A stretch of DNA of 64,000 nucleotides, taken from the NCBI RefSeq assembly GCF_008364825.1, contig NZ_VTTO01000009.1:62001-126000 (forward strand). Reading direction: 5' to 3'. Each line of letters opens with the position of its first letter. Positions within the stretch are counted from its first letter, which is position 1. The DNA comes from Azospirillum sp. B21. Lineage in GTDB: Bacteria; Pseudomonadota; Alphaproteobacteria; Azospirillales; Azospirillaceae. Of this stretch, positions 34,690 through 41,509 are shown piece by piece. Under the pieces are notes generated by a model that was not told where the DNA came from, made no database searches, and saw only the letters and a program-made list of their open reading frames with translations. The position numbers and the translations under genes are program-made.

Positions 34690-35826
34690 ATGACCCAGAA
34701 GATTGCGCGCTTTTTCGAAGAGCAGCGCCCGCAGACCCCTTGCCTCGTCATCGATCTGGACGTGGTCGAGCAGAACTACAACGATCTGCACGACGCCCTG
34801 CCCGATGCCCGCATCTTCTATGCGGTGAAGGCGAACCCGGCCGCGGAAATCCTCAGCCTGCTGGCCCGTCTCGGCTCGGCCTTCGACTGCGCCTCGGTCC
34901 CGGAAATCCAGATGGCGCTGGCCGCCGGCGCCACCCCGGACCGCATCTCCTTCGGCAACACCATCAAGAAGGAAGGCGACATCCGCCGCGCCTATGAGCT
35001 GGGCGTGCGCCTGTTCGCCTTCGACAGCGAGCCGGAACTGGAGAAGATCGAGCGCGCCGCCCCCGGCGCCCGCGTCTTCTGCCGCATCCTGACCTCGGGC
35101 GAAGGCGCCGAATGGCCGCTGTCGCGCAAGTTCGGCTGCGACCTGACGATGGCGCGCGAACTGCTGCTGAAGGCCCGCGACATGGACGTGCAGCCCTATG
35201 GCGTGTCCTTCCATGTGGGTTCGCAGCAGAAGGACCTGATGCAGTGGGACCACGCCATCTTCCAGGTGGCGCAGCTGTTCCGCGAGCTTGAGGTGCTGGG
35301 CGTCGACCTCGGCATGATCAACCTCGGCGGCGGCTTCCCCACCCGCTACCGCACCGACGTGCCGGAATGCACCGCCTACGGTCAGGCGATCTTCGACTCG
35401 CTGCGCAACCACTTCGGCAACCACCTGCCGGAAACCATCGTGGAGCCCGGCCGCGGCATGGTCGGCAGCGCCGGCATTATCGAGAGCGAAGTGGTCCTGG
35501 TGTCGCGCAAGTCGGCCGAGGATCCCAAGCGCTGGGTCTATCTCGACATCGGCAAGTTCGGCGGTCTGGCCGAGACGATGGACGAGGCGATCCAGTACCC
35601 GATCGAGGTGCTGGGCGACGACTCCGACGCCGACCGCGAGGCGGTGATCCTGGCCGGTCCGACCTGCGACAGCGCCGACGTGCTGTATGAGCGTGCCGAC
35701 TACAAGATGCCGATGGGACTGAAGTCGGGCGACCGCGTGCGCATCCACGCCACCGGCGCCTACACCACAACCTACTCGGCCGTCTGCTTCAACGGCTTCG
35801 AGCCGCTCAAGCACTACTGCATCTGA
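34690..35826 (+). CDS. Ornithine/lysine decarboxylase, alanine-racemase-fold (group IV) PLP enzyme
   Basis: The 378-residue PLP-dependent decarboxylase has PLP lysine K47 in FYAVKANP, and SFHVGSQ, GGGFP and EPGRGMVG, which bind PLP phosphate. The active-site Cys-Asp pair is in GPTCDSADV. It makes putrescine from ornithine, possibly cadaverine from lysine. The start ATG at 34690 has AGGAG upstream; the open frame to 34609 is leader sequence. A long structured leader precedes it and a strong terminator follows. Group IV enzymes are the usual ornithine decarboxylases of alphaproteobacteria. Confidence 0.93.
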   Translation: MTQKIARFFEEQRPQTPCLVIDLDVVEQNYNDLHDALPDARIFYAVKANPAAEILSLLARLGSAFDCASVPEIQMALAAGATPDRISFGNTIKKEGDIRRAYELGVRLFAFDSEPELEKIERAAPGARVFCRILTSGEGAEWPLSRKFGCDLTMARELLLKARDMDVQPYGVSFHVGSQQKDLMQWDHAIFQVAQLFRELEVLGVDLGMINLGGGFPTRYRTDVPECTAYGQAIFDSLRNHFGNHLPETIVEPGRGMVGSAGIIESEVVLVSRKSAEDPKRWVYLDIGKFGGLAETMDEAIQYPIEVLGDDSDADREAVILAGPTCDSADVLYERADYKMPMGLKSGDRVRIHATGAYTTTYSAVCFNGFEPLKHYCI

Positions 35827-35874
35827 GGAGACGGCGGGGCGGCGCCCTGCCCTTCCCTGAGTTGGTCCAAGAAG

Positions 35875-35918
35875 AAAGCCCGCCTGCCGGATCGATCCGG
35901 TGGCGGGCTTTTCTTTTT
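35875..35918 (+). terminator. Rho-independent terminator after ornithine decarboxylase
   Basis: AAGCCCGCC (35876-35884) pairs with GGCGGGCTT (35902-35910), with an inner CCGGATC/GATCCGG extension and the T-run TTTTCTTTTT after it. Confidence 0.92.
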
Positions 35919-35954
35919 ATATCAGCTATTTTTTGGGCAGACCGAAGCGCGGAC

Positions 35955-36375
35955 AATCGCCATAGTGGGCGCCCTGGGAAGGTCACCCCCTGCCACACCA
36001 GCCGGCATACGGATCCGCACCGGGCGGTTCGGGGGATTGAGGTCATGCGAGCCTGGGCAGTCCGAGTTGGTCTGCCCATCCGATCGTGAGAACGGCATTG
36101 AGGAGTTTGCCGCTGTTGCGCCCCCAGCGCCGGCTGTTTGCCGCGACCTGTTGGGCGGCATCGGGCTTGGCCCCTCTGGCCGTCAGGTCCCGGAAGATGG
36201 TCTTCCCCCGCGCCAGGACCACCTCATATCCGGTTCTTGTCCATCGGCCCGCAGCTGCGATACACGCTTCCTCCCCACGCTCGGTCACCCTTCCGCAGTT
36301 GCGCTTCACTTCGTTCGCTGTGACCAGCTTACGGAGGGACTTCCACCCTCAAGAACGCGCCCATGCTCGGCGCAC
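35955..36375 (-). mobile_element. Group II intron remnant, copy 1, internally deleted but with both ends
   Basis: Read on the minus strand, it starts GTGCGCCGAGCATGGGCG with GAGGGTGGAAGTCCCTCC, the 5' end of a bacterial group II intron. About 150 bases later it jumps to the last 60 codons of the intron-encoded reverse transcriptase (GAKPDAAQQVAANSRRW, RNSGKLLNAVL, LGLPRLA, TGA at 36043-36045). Domain V follows at about 35993-36030, and a domain VI-like segment ends ...CTATGGCGATT at 35955. Total is 421 bases instead of about 1.9 kb, so most of domains I-IV and the enzyme are missing. Its 5' end follows terminator 36382-36413 after TTTTTGTTT, the group IIC insertion habit. Confidence 0.82.
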
Positions 36376-36381
36376 AAACAA

Positions 36382-36413
36382 AAAGCGCCGGCCTGGGGGA
36401 AGGCCGGCGCTTT
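36382..36413 (-). terminator. Strong minus-strand terminator next to the intron remnant
   Basis: AAAGCGCCGGCCT (36382-36394) pairs perfectly with AGGCCGGCGCTTT (36401-36413), and TTTTTGTTT follows on the minus strand. No protein gene is recognisable upstream of it on that strand, so it may end an untranslated RNA (36414-36600) or belong to a lost gene. Confidence 0.85.
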
Positions 36414-36600
36414 GGAGGATCGGGAACACTCGCCTCGCCCTCAAAAGCCACATCGCCTGAGGGCAATGTCAGAGTAGCCCGGTAAGTCTTTCAGAACGGT
36501 TAAGGCTCCTACTCCGCCACCCCTTATGCGGGAGTGGTCATAGGCCGCCTTTCCACTCCGTCGGAACATCCCCCGCCGGTTTTCATACTATGCATAGAGA
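36414..36600 (-). ncRNA. Possible small structured RNA ending at the terminator
   Basis: On the minus strand there are consecutive hairpins: CCACTCC/GGGGTGG (near 36519-36539) and a longer stem with CGGG, ACTC and GCCCTCA against TGAGGGC, GAGT and CCCG (about 36422-36482), directly before the terminator. No convincing ORF exists there. I could not match it to 6S, tmRNA, RNase P or SRP RNA. The 5' end is unknown; 36600 is a rough limit. It lies divergent from phyR. Confidence 0.35.
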
Positions 36601-36871
36601 GTAATCCCTTAACGGTATCTCGAATAATTCTTTCGGGTTCACTCCCGTTAGGCCGTGGACTGCGCCATATGAATTTGACCGTTGCAGGCCGGGATGCGTC
36701 AGTCTGTGGTTCGAAGCAGCGTCTACGGCATTGGGGCCTTCAGCGGCACCGCCCGCCGCAGTCGCCGTCGGACACGCAACCCGGGTAAGGACGGCCGCAA
36801 CCGGGCAACCGGGCGCGGTACGACGGTCAGGTCGCCAGGAACACGCGCCGCAGAAAGGCACGGGGAGAGAG

Positions 36872-37675
36872 ATGGAGCAGTACACCGGTCACTTCATGCA
36901 GCATTTGCCCTACCTGCGCCGTTATGCCCGCGCGCTGACCGGGACGAACGGGCGGGGGGACGCCTTGGTGACCCGCACCCTGGAATGGTACCTGGAGGCG
37001 GACGAGGATGAGACCGGCCGTGGCGAGGGTCTGTCGCGCGGCACGCTCTACCGCCATCTGAACAAGCTTCAGGATGAAGAAGGCGCAGCGCCCGCGGTTG
37101 CCCCCTACCATCCGGTCGAATCCGCTCTGATGACTCTGGACGAGACTGACCGGCGGCTTTACCTGCTGGTCAATCTGGAGGATCTGCCGGTGGGTGACGC
37201 CGCCGCTGTCCTGGAACTCGCTCCGGAAGCTGCGCTGGAACGGCTGACCCACGCCCGCGAGCGCGTCCGCGCCCGCCTGACCGCCACCATCCTGATCGTG
37301 GAGGATGATGCGATCATCGCCTACGACCTGGCGGAGACGGTGCGCGGCATGGGCCACATCGTCTGCGGCAACGCGGCGACGATGGACGAGGCGCTTGCCC
37401 TGGCGGCGGAGCACCGGCCGACGCTGGCGCTGATGGATATCCGGCTGGCCGATGGCGACAACGGGCTGGAGGTGGCGCGCGAGTTGCGAGCCCGCCGTTT
37501 CCTGCCGGTGATCTTCGTCACCGCCTTCCCCGACGATCTGGCCAAGCACGGGCTGGAGCATTTGGGGCCGGTGATTCCGAAGCCCTTCACCCGCGACCAG
37601 ATCGAGCAGGCCATCACCAGGGCGGTGTTCATGCCGCAGCCGGAGGATGCCCGCGAGACGGCGCAGCCCCACTGA
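36872..37675 (+). CDS. phyR: PhyR-type general stress response regulator
   Basis: The 267-residue protein has an N-terminal sigma-factor-like region (about 1-135: HLPYLRRYARALTG, TLYRHLNKLQ, LYLLVNLEDLPVGDAAAVLEL) fused to a receiver (about 138-260) with acidic pocket E144/D145/D146, acceptor D189 (LALMDIRLADG), T217 and K237. This order defines PhyR, which when phosphorylated binds the anti-sigma factor NepR and frees sigma EcfG. The start has GGGGAGAGAG upstream. NepR and ecfG, usually next door, are not present here. Confidence 0.93.
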   Translation: MEQYTGHFMQHLPYLRRYARALTGTNGRGDALVTRTLEWYLEADEDETGRGEGLSRGTLYRHLNKLQDEEGAAPAVAPYHPVESALMTLDETDRRLYLLVNLEDLPVGDAAAVLELAPEAALERLTHARERVRARLTATILIVEDDAIIAYDLAETVRGMGHIVCGNAATMDEALALAAEHRPTLALMDIRLADGDNGLEVARELRARRFLPVIFVTAFPDDLAKHGLEHLGPVIPKPFTRDQIEQAITRAVFMPQPEDARETAQPH

Positions 37676-37701
37676 GGGGCGCGCCGCACGACGGTGGTCG
37701 T

Positions 37702-38568
37702 TTAGCGGAAGACGACGGTCTTGTTGCCGTTCAGCAGCACGCGGTGCTCCACGTGGTAGCGCACGGCACGGGCCAGCACGATGTTCTCGATGTCGCGCCC
37801 GATGGCCACCAGGTCGTCGGGCGTCATCGTATGGTCGACGCGCTCGGCCTCCTGCTCGATGATCGGGCCTTCGTCGAGGTTCGACGTGACGTAGTGCGCG
37901 GTGGCGCCGATCAGCTTCACGCCGCGGGCATGCGCCTGATGGTAGGGCTTGGCGCCCTTGAAGCTGGGCAGGAAGCTGTGGTGGATGTTGATGACCCGAC
38001 CGGCCATCCGCTCGCACAGCGCACCCGACAGCACCTGCATGTAGCGGGCGAGCACCACGAGGTCGACCTTCTCCTCGTCCACGATCTCCAGCAGGCGGGC
38101 TTCCTGCTGCGCCTTGTTGTCGGGGCCGACCGGCAAGTGGTGGAAGGGAATGTTGTGCCAAGCCGCCAGCTGGTAGAAGTCCCGGTGGTTGGAGACGATG
38201 GCCGGGATCTCGATCGGCAGGTAGCCGGTGCGGTAGCGGTACAGCAGGTCGTTCAGGCAGTGGCCGAACTTCGACACCATGATCAGCACACGCGGGCGGC
38301 GCCGGGCGTCGTGGATCTTCCAGGTCATGCCGAAGCGTTCGGCCACCTGGGCGGCGAAATCGGCCTCCAGCTGCTGCTTCGTCGGCCCGGCGGCGCTGCC
38401 GTTGAAGCTGACGCGCATGAAGAACAGGCCGGAGATGCGGTCGCCGAACTGTGCGCTGTCGATGATGTTGCAGCTCCGCTCCGCCAGGAAGCCGGACACC
38501 GCGAAGACGATGCCGACGGTGTCGGGGCAGGAAACGATGAGGATATAGTCGGAGCCGGTCTCAGACAT
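37702..38568 (-). CDS. purU: Formyltetrahydrofolate deformylase PurU
   Basis: The 288-residue protein has an N-terminal ACT domain (about 1-85: YILIVSCPDTVGIVFAVSGFL) and a C-terminal formyltransferase-fold domain with the catalytic NIHHSFLPSFKGAKPY and DEGPIIEQ. It hydrolyses 10-formyl-THF to formate and THF, supplying formate for purine synthesis and balancing one-carbon units. It converges on phyR with 26 bases between. No partner genes are near. Confidence 0.95.
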   Translation of the reverse strand: MSETGSDYILIVSCPDTVGIVFAVSGFLAERSCNIIDSAQFGDRISGLFFMRVSFNGSAAGPTKQQLEADFAAQVAERFGMTWKIHDARRRPRVLIMVSKFGHCLNDLLYRYRTGYLPIEIPAIVSNHRDFYQLAAWHNIPFHHLPVGPDNKAQQEARLLEIVDEEKVDLVVLARYMQVLSGALCERMAGRVINIHHSFLPSFKGAKPYHQAHARGVKLIGATAHYVTSNLDEGPIIEQEAERVDHTMTPDDLVAIGRDIENIVLARAVRYHVEHRVLLNGNKTVVFR

Positions 38569-38805
38569 CGCGCGTCCACCATGACGTACAGCATGAAAAG
38601 GGGGAGGCTTCCCTAGCACGAACGCCGCGATGTTGCACCCGCTTCATGAGTGATGCCGCACATGGCTGCACCGTCAAGCGGGATCGCCCCGGATATCCGG
38701 CCGGCCCACGCCGCTCTGGCGCCAGCCGCCCGGCGGTGCGACAATCGGCACAGTGCGCAACGGTCGGCAGAAAAACGGTCGGCAGAAACAGGGCGGAGTC
38801 ACCCC

Positions 38806-39192
38806 ATGGCATCCGGCGGCAAGATCATCGGCGAATACAGCAAGGGCAAGGTCGACAAGCTGCTGACGGCCGATGCCGCCGACAGCGGCCGAAGCCAACG
38901 CATCCGCCGCTTCCTGGAAAACATGGATGCCGCCATCCTGGAGGCCAACTGCGAGGTCATCGGGCGCGAGTTGCCAAACCTGAACCGGGACTCCTTCCTG
39001 CGGATGGCGGTGCGGGTCGCCGAACTGCGCGCCGACTATATCCGCGCCGGCCTGCATATGTCGGAAGCCCGCCATCCGGAACAATCCGCCGTCGCCGAAC
39101 TCGCCCGCCTGCGTACCGCTTACGAGGAAATGCTGGCGGTGTACGAAGCGGCCGAGCGGGTGATCGAACGCGGCTACGCAAAACTGGGGTGA
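38806..39192 (+). CDS. Small helical protein of unknown function
   Basis: This encodes 128 residues from ATG 38806, chosen for the GGCGGAG site eight bases upstream; the frame extends to 38650 without one. It is predicted mostly helical and highly charged (RLRTAYEEMLAVYEAAERVIERG near the end), with a basic N terminus. No family is recognised. The stop codon (39190-39192) lies directly at the truncated edge of the second intron remnant, so the 3' end may have been changed by that insertion or deletion. Confidence 0.65.
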   Translation: MASGGKIIGEYSKGKVDKLLTADAADSGRSQRIRRFLENMDAAILEANCEVIGRELPNLNRDSFLRMAVRVAELRADYIRAGLHMSEARHPEQSAVAELARLRTAYEEMLAVYEAAERVIERGYAKLG

Positions 39193-39194
39193 TG

Positions 39195-39452
39195 TGCCCC
39201 CAGCGCCGGCTGTTTGCCGCGACCTGTTGGGCGACATCGGGCTTGGCCCCTTTGGCCGTCAGGTCCCGGAAGCATGGTCTTCCCCGGCGCCAGGACCGCC
39301 TCATATCCGGTTCTTGTCCATCGGCCCGCAGCTGCGATCCACGCTTCCTCCCCACGCTCGGTCACCCTTCCGCAGTTGCGCTTCACTTCGTTCGCTGTGA
39401 CCAGCTTACGGAGGGACTTCCACCCTCAAGAACGCGCCCATGCTCGGCGCAC
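39195..39452 (-). mobile_element. Group II intron remnant, copy 2, lacking its 3' end
   Basis: About 97% identical to 36121-36375, with the same 5' end (GTGCGCCGAGCATGGGCG at 39452) and the same junction between domain I sequence and the reverse-transcriptase C-terminal segment. An extra base near 39272 shifts the frame relative to copy 1. It breaks off at about 39195, so the end of the ORF, domain V and domain VI are absent. On the 5' side lies TTTTTGTTT and then the terminator of the DUF1127 gene. It cannot splice or move by itself. Confidence 0.8.
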
Positions 39453-39457
39453 AAACA

Positions 39458-39492
39458 AAAAGGCCGCCTCCGATCAACGGAAGCGGCCTTTT
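39458..39492 (-). terminator. Terminator of the DUF1127 gene
   Basis: AAAAGGCCGC (39458-39467) pairs with GCGGCCTTTT (39483-39492), with an inner TCCG/CGGA stem. It lies 32 bases after the DUF1127 stop and gives TTTTTGTTT on the minus strand, directly before intron remnant copy 2. Confidence 0.88.
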
Positions 39493-39523
39493 CCGGTGCG
39501 TTCGCCGGCCGGCGTGCAGGCGC

Positions 39524-39736
39524 TCATTCGCGCCAGAACGGCTTCGACATCTCGCGCTCGGCATCCAGGCGGCTGAAGCCGATGTCCTGGAGCATACGGT
39601 CGTCCAGATAGCCCAGCTCGCGGCGGGTCACGACGCGCTGGCGCCACAGGCCCAACAGGTTCGAGGCCATTTCGACGACATGGGAGAAGGTGGAGGTGCT
39701 GCGGCCGGTCTCGGCCGAATGCAGAAGGGTTGCCAT
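39524..39736 (-). CDS. DUF1127 (YjiS-like) small protein
   Basis: The 70-residue protein has the DUF1127 core near its C terminus: LLGLWRQRVVTRRELGYLDDRMLQDIGFSRLDAEREM, including the conserved R..L..L.D..L.DIG pattern. The arginine-rich domain in some alphaproteobacteria binds RNA or affects phosphate and stress responses; the function here is not known. The start has AGGAA upstream. It has its own terminator. A perfect palindrome lies about 95 bases upstream. Confidence 0.88.
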   Translation of the reverse strand: MATLLHSAETGRSTSTFSHVVEMASNLLGLWRQRVVTRRELGYLDDRMLQDIGFSRLDAEREMSKPFWRE

Positions 39737-39829
39737 GATGGAGATTCCTGAGATGTCTTGTTATGGAGGGTCCGCCGGTCGGCGATCACGTCCTCCTTGT
39801 GTGGAAATATAATTACGCTCCTTTGAGCC

Positions 39830-39854
39830 ATGTTGCCACCCCCGGCGGCAACAT
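39830..39854. promoter_or_regulatory. Perfect inverted repeat in the DUF1127-HAD divergent region
   Basis: ATGTTGCC-N9-GGCAACAT, eight-base arms without mismatch, next to an AT-rich stretch (39807-39815) that could be a -10 region for the DUF1127 gene. This looks like an operator for an unknown dimeric regulator. The rest of the 313-base gap shows no gene. Confidence 0.5.
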
Positions 39855-40049
39855 GCCCGCTTTGCAGGCAGCGAAGAACTCGCCATGGAATGTCACCGAT
39901 CTGTGGCAAAAGCGTCATTACGGATACTTACGGTTTGGCAGACGGACAATAGCGGGCACTAGCACCTTCCCGGCCTGGACAAGACTGACCGACTTGGGTC
40001 ATGTATTGTTTTACTTACGGATCAATCGAGCGGACCTGCGGACAGGCAT

Positions 40050-40772
40050 ATGAGCGGCATCCACACCCCCGGCGGCCCCGGCAACCAGACCTTCGATACC
40101 ATCGGGTTCGATGGCGACGACACGCTGTGGCACAACGAATCGCTCTTTTCGATGACGCAGGACCGTTTCCGCGCCCTGTTGGCCCATGCCGCCGACCCGA
40201 CCGATCTCGACTGCCGCCTGCTGGAGGCGGAACGGGCCAATCTGCGGGTCTATGGTTACGGCATCAAGGGCTTCGTCCTATCGATGATCGAGACGGCGAT
40301 CGCGATCACCGACGGCAAGGTCGCCGCCCGCGACCTGCAGAGCCTGATCGATTTCGGCAAGGCGATGCTGGACCACCCGGTGGAACTGCTGCCCGGCGTG
40401 GCGGAGGTGGTGGAGGCGCTGGCGTCCCGCTACCGGCTGGTCCTGATCACCAAGGGCGACCTGTTCGACCAGGAAAGCAAGATCGCCCGCTCCGGCCTGT
40501 CGGAGCTATTCCACGCGGTGGAGATCGTCAGCGAAAAGGACCCGGCGACCTACCGGCGGGTGATGGACCGCCACGGCATCGACCCGGCGCGCTTCCTGAT
40601 GGTCGGCAACTCGGTGCGGTCGGACATCCTGCCGGTGCTGGCGGCCGGCGCCCATGCCGTCCACATCCCCTATGCCATCACCTGGGCCCATGAAGAGGCC
40701 GAGGTGCCCGACGACCATTACCGCCGCCTCGACTCGGTCAGCGACCTGCCGGCACTGCTGGCGGCCTGGTGA
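40050..40772 (+). CDS. HAD-superfamily hydrolase
   Basis: The 240-residue phosphatase-type protein has motif I FDGDDTLW (nucleophile D21, D23), motif II VLITKGD, a lysine in VSEKDPATY, and motif IV MVGNSVRSDILP. It belongs to the subfamily with a helical cap. The substrate cannot be predicted. Its stop overlaps the ribosome site of the cupin gene, so the two are probably translated together. Confidence 0.9.
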   Translation: MSGIHTPGGPGNQTFDTIGFDGDDTLWHNESLFSMTQDRFRALLAHAADPTDLDCRLLEAERANLRVYGYGIKGFVLSMIETAIAITDGKVAARDLQSLIDFGKAMLDHPVELLPGVAEVVEALASRYRLVLITKGDLFDQESKIARSGLSELFHAVEIVSEKDPATYRRVMDRHGIDPARFLMVGNSVRSDILPVLAAGAHAVHIPYAITWAHEEAEVPDDHYRRLDSVSDLPALLAAW

Positions 40773-40784
40773 GGAGCCATATCG

Positions 40785-41135
40785 ATGACCTTGCTTCCCT
40801 TGCCCGACCTGGACGGCATCACCCCCGAAACCGGCGGCCCGGCCGCAGACCGCGTGCTGTCCGGCGCACCCGTCTTCACGACTTGGAACGGTTACGAGTC
40901 GGCGGACGGCAAGCGGTTCGCCGGAAGCTGGCGGTCGACTCCGGGCTCCTGGCGCATCGTCTATGACGAGTGGGAATATTGCGAGATTCTGGAGGGCGAA
41001 AGCATCGTCGCCCATGACGATGGCCGGTCCTGGACACTGACGGCCGGAGACCGTTTCGTCATCGAACCCGGATTCCAAGGCAGCTGGACCGTGGTCGCGA
41101 CCACGACCAAGCGCTATGTGGTGGTCCTACCCTGA
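40785..41135 (+). CDS. Cupin-domain protein (DUF861/EutQ-like)
   Basis: The 116-residue single-domain cupin has GSWRIVYDEWEYCEILEGES and the later TLTAGDRFVIEPGFQGSW, which form the two cupin motifs. The usual metal-binding histidines are largely absent (Glu and Cys in the first motif), as in the (S)-ureidoglycine-like cupin_3 group. TGAGGAG upstream overlaps the HAD stop. Function unknown, perhaps linked to the HAD phosphatase. Confidence 0.82.
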   Translation: MTLLPLPDLDGITPETGGPAADRVLSGAPVFTTWNGYESADGKRFAGSWRSTPGSWRIVYDEWEYCEILEGESIVAHDDGRSWTLTAGDRFVIEPGFQGSWTVVATTTKRYVVVLP

Positions 41136-41156
41136 ACGGGCACTCAGCTGACCCGC

Positions 41157-41390
41157 TCAACCCGTCAGTTCGACCGAGTTCTGCGCGGCGCCGTGGCTGA
41201 TGATGGTTACGGCCTTGCGCCCGATCTCCACCGCCAGCACGCCCAGCACGACGACGGAGGCGACCAGCATCAGGCGGGCGACGTCACGGGTCAGCGCGCG
41301 CTTGCGGGCGTTGGCCCGGCGATGCTCGCGGATCACCGCGCGCATGGCGCCACCGGTCAGTCGACGTCCGAACCAGACATTGGCGGCCAT
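41157..41390 (-). CDS. Small single-pass membrane protein
   Basis: The 77-residue protein has a basic N-terminal half (IREHRRANARKRALTRD) followed by one hydrophobic helix (LMLVASVVVLGVLAVEIG). By the positive-inside rule the N terminus is cytoplasmic. GGGAGCG precedes the ATG. I do not recognise a family. It converges on the cupin gene with 21 bases between. Confidence 0.7.
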   Translation of the reverse strand: MAANVWFGRRLTGGAMRAVIREHRRANARKRALTRDVARLMLVASVVVLGVLAVEIGRKAVTIISHGAAQNSVELTG

Positions 41391-41509
41391 GATGCGCTCC
41401 CATCATCCCGAACAAGTACAAGCGCATTTATATAAAATTTTATCTTATTCGGCAAGAACCGAATCCCGCGGCGTGACGCCCCAGGACCCGGTTCCGGGTA
41501 AGGCCAGCC

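Noticed and set aside
36043..36309. 88-residue minus-strand ORF as a real gene
   Set aside because: Only the last 60 codons match a reverse-transcriptase C terminus; the first part is non-coding intron domain I read through by chance.
36414..36600. 6S RNA or tmRNA
   Set aside because: The hairpin arrangement lacks the large central bubble of 6S and any tRNA-like end, so I kept it only as an unassigned RNA candidate.
36500..36871. EcfG-type promoter (GGAAC-N16/17-GTT) before phyR
   Set aside because: GGAAC occurs near 36562 and 36423, but no GTT at the required spacing on the correct side.
39763..40053. 96-residue ORF on the plus strand before the HAD gene
   Set aside because: No ribosome site, runs through the palindrome, and overlaps the HAD start; composition is not coding-like.
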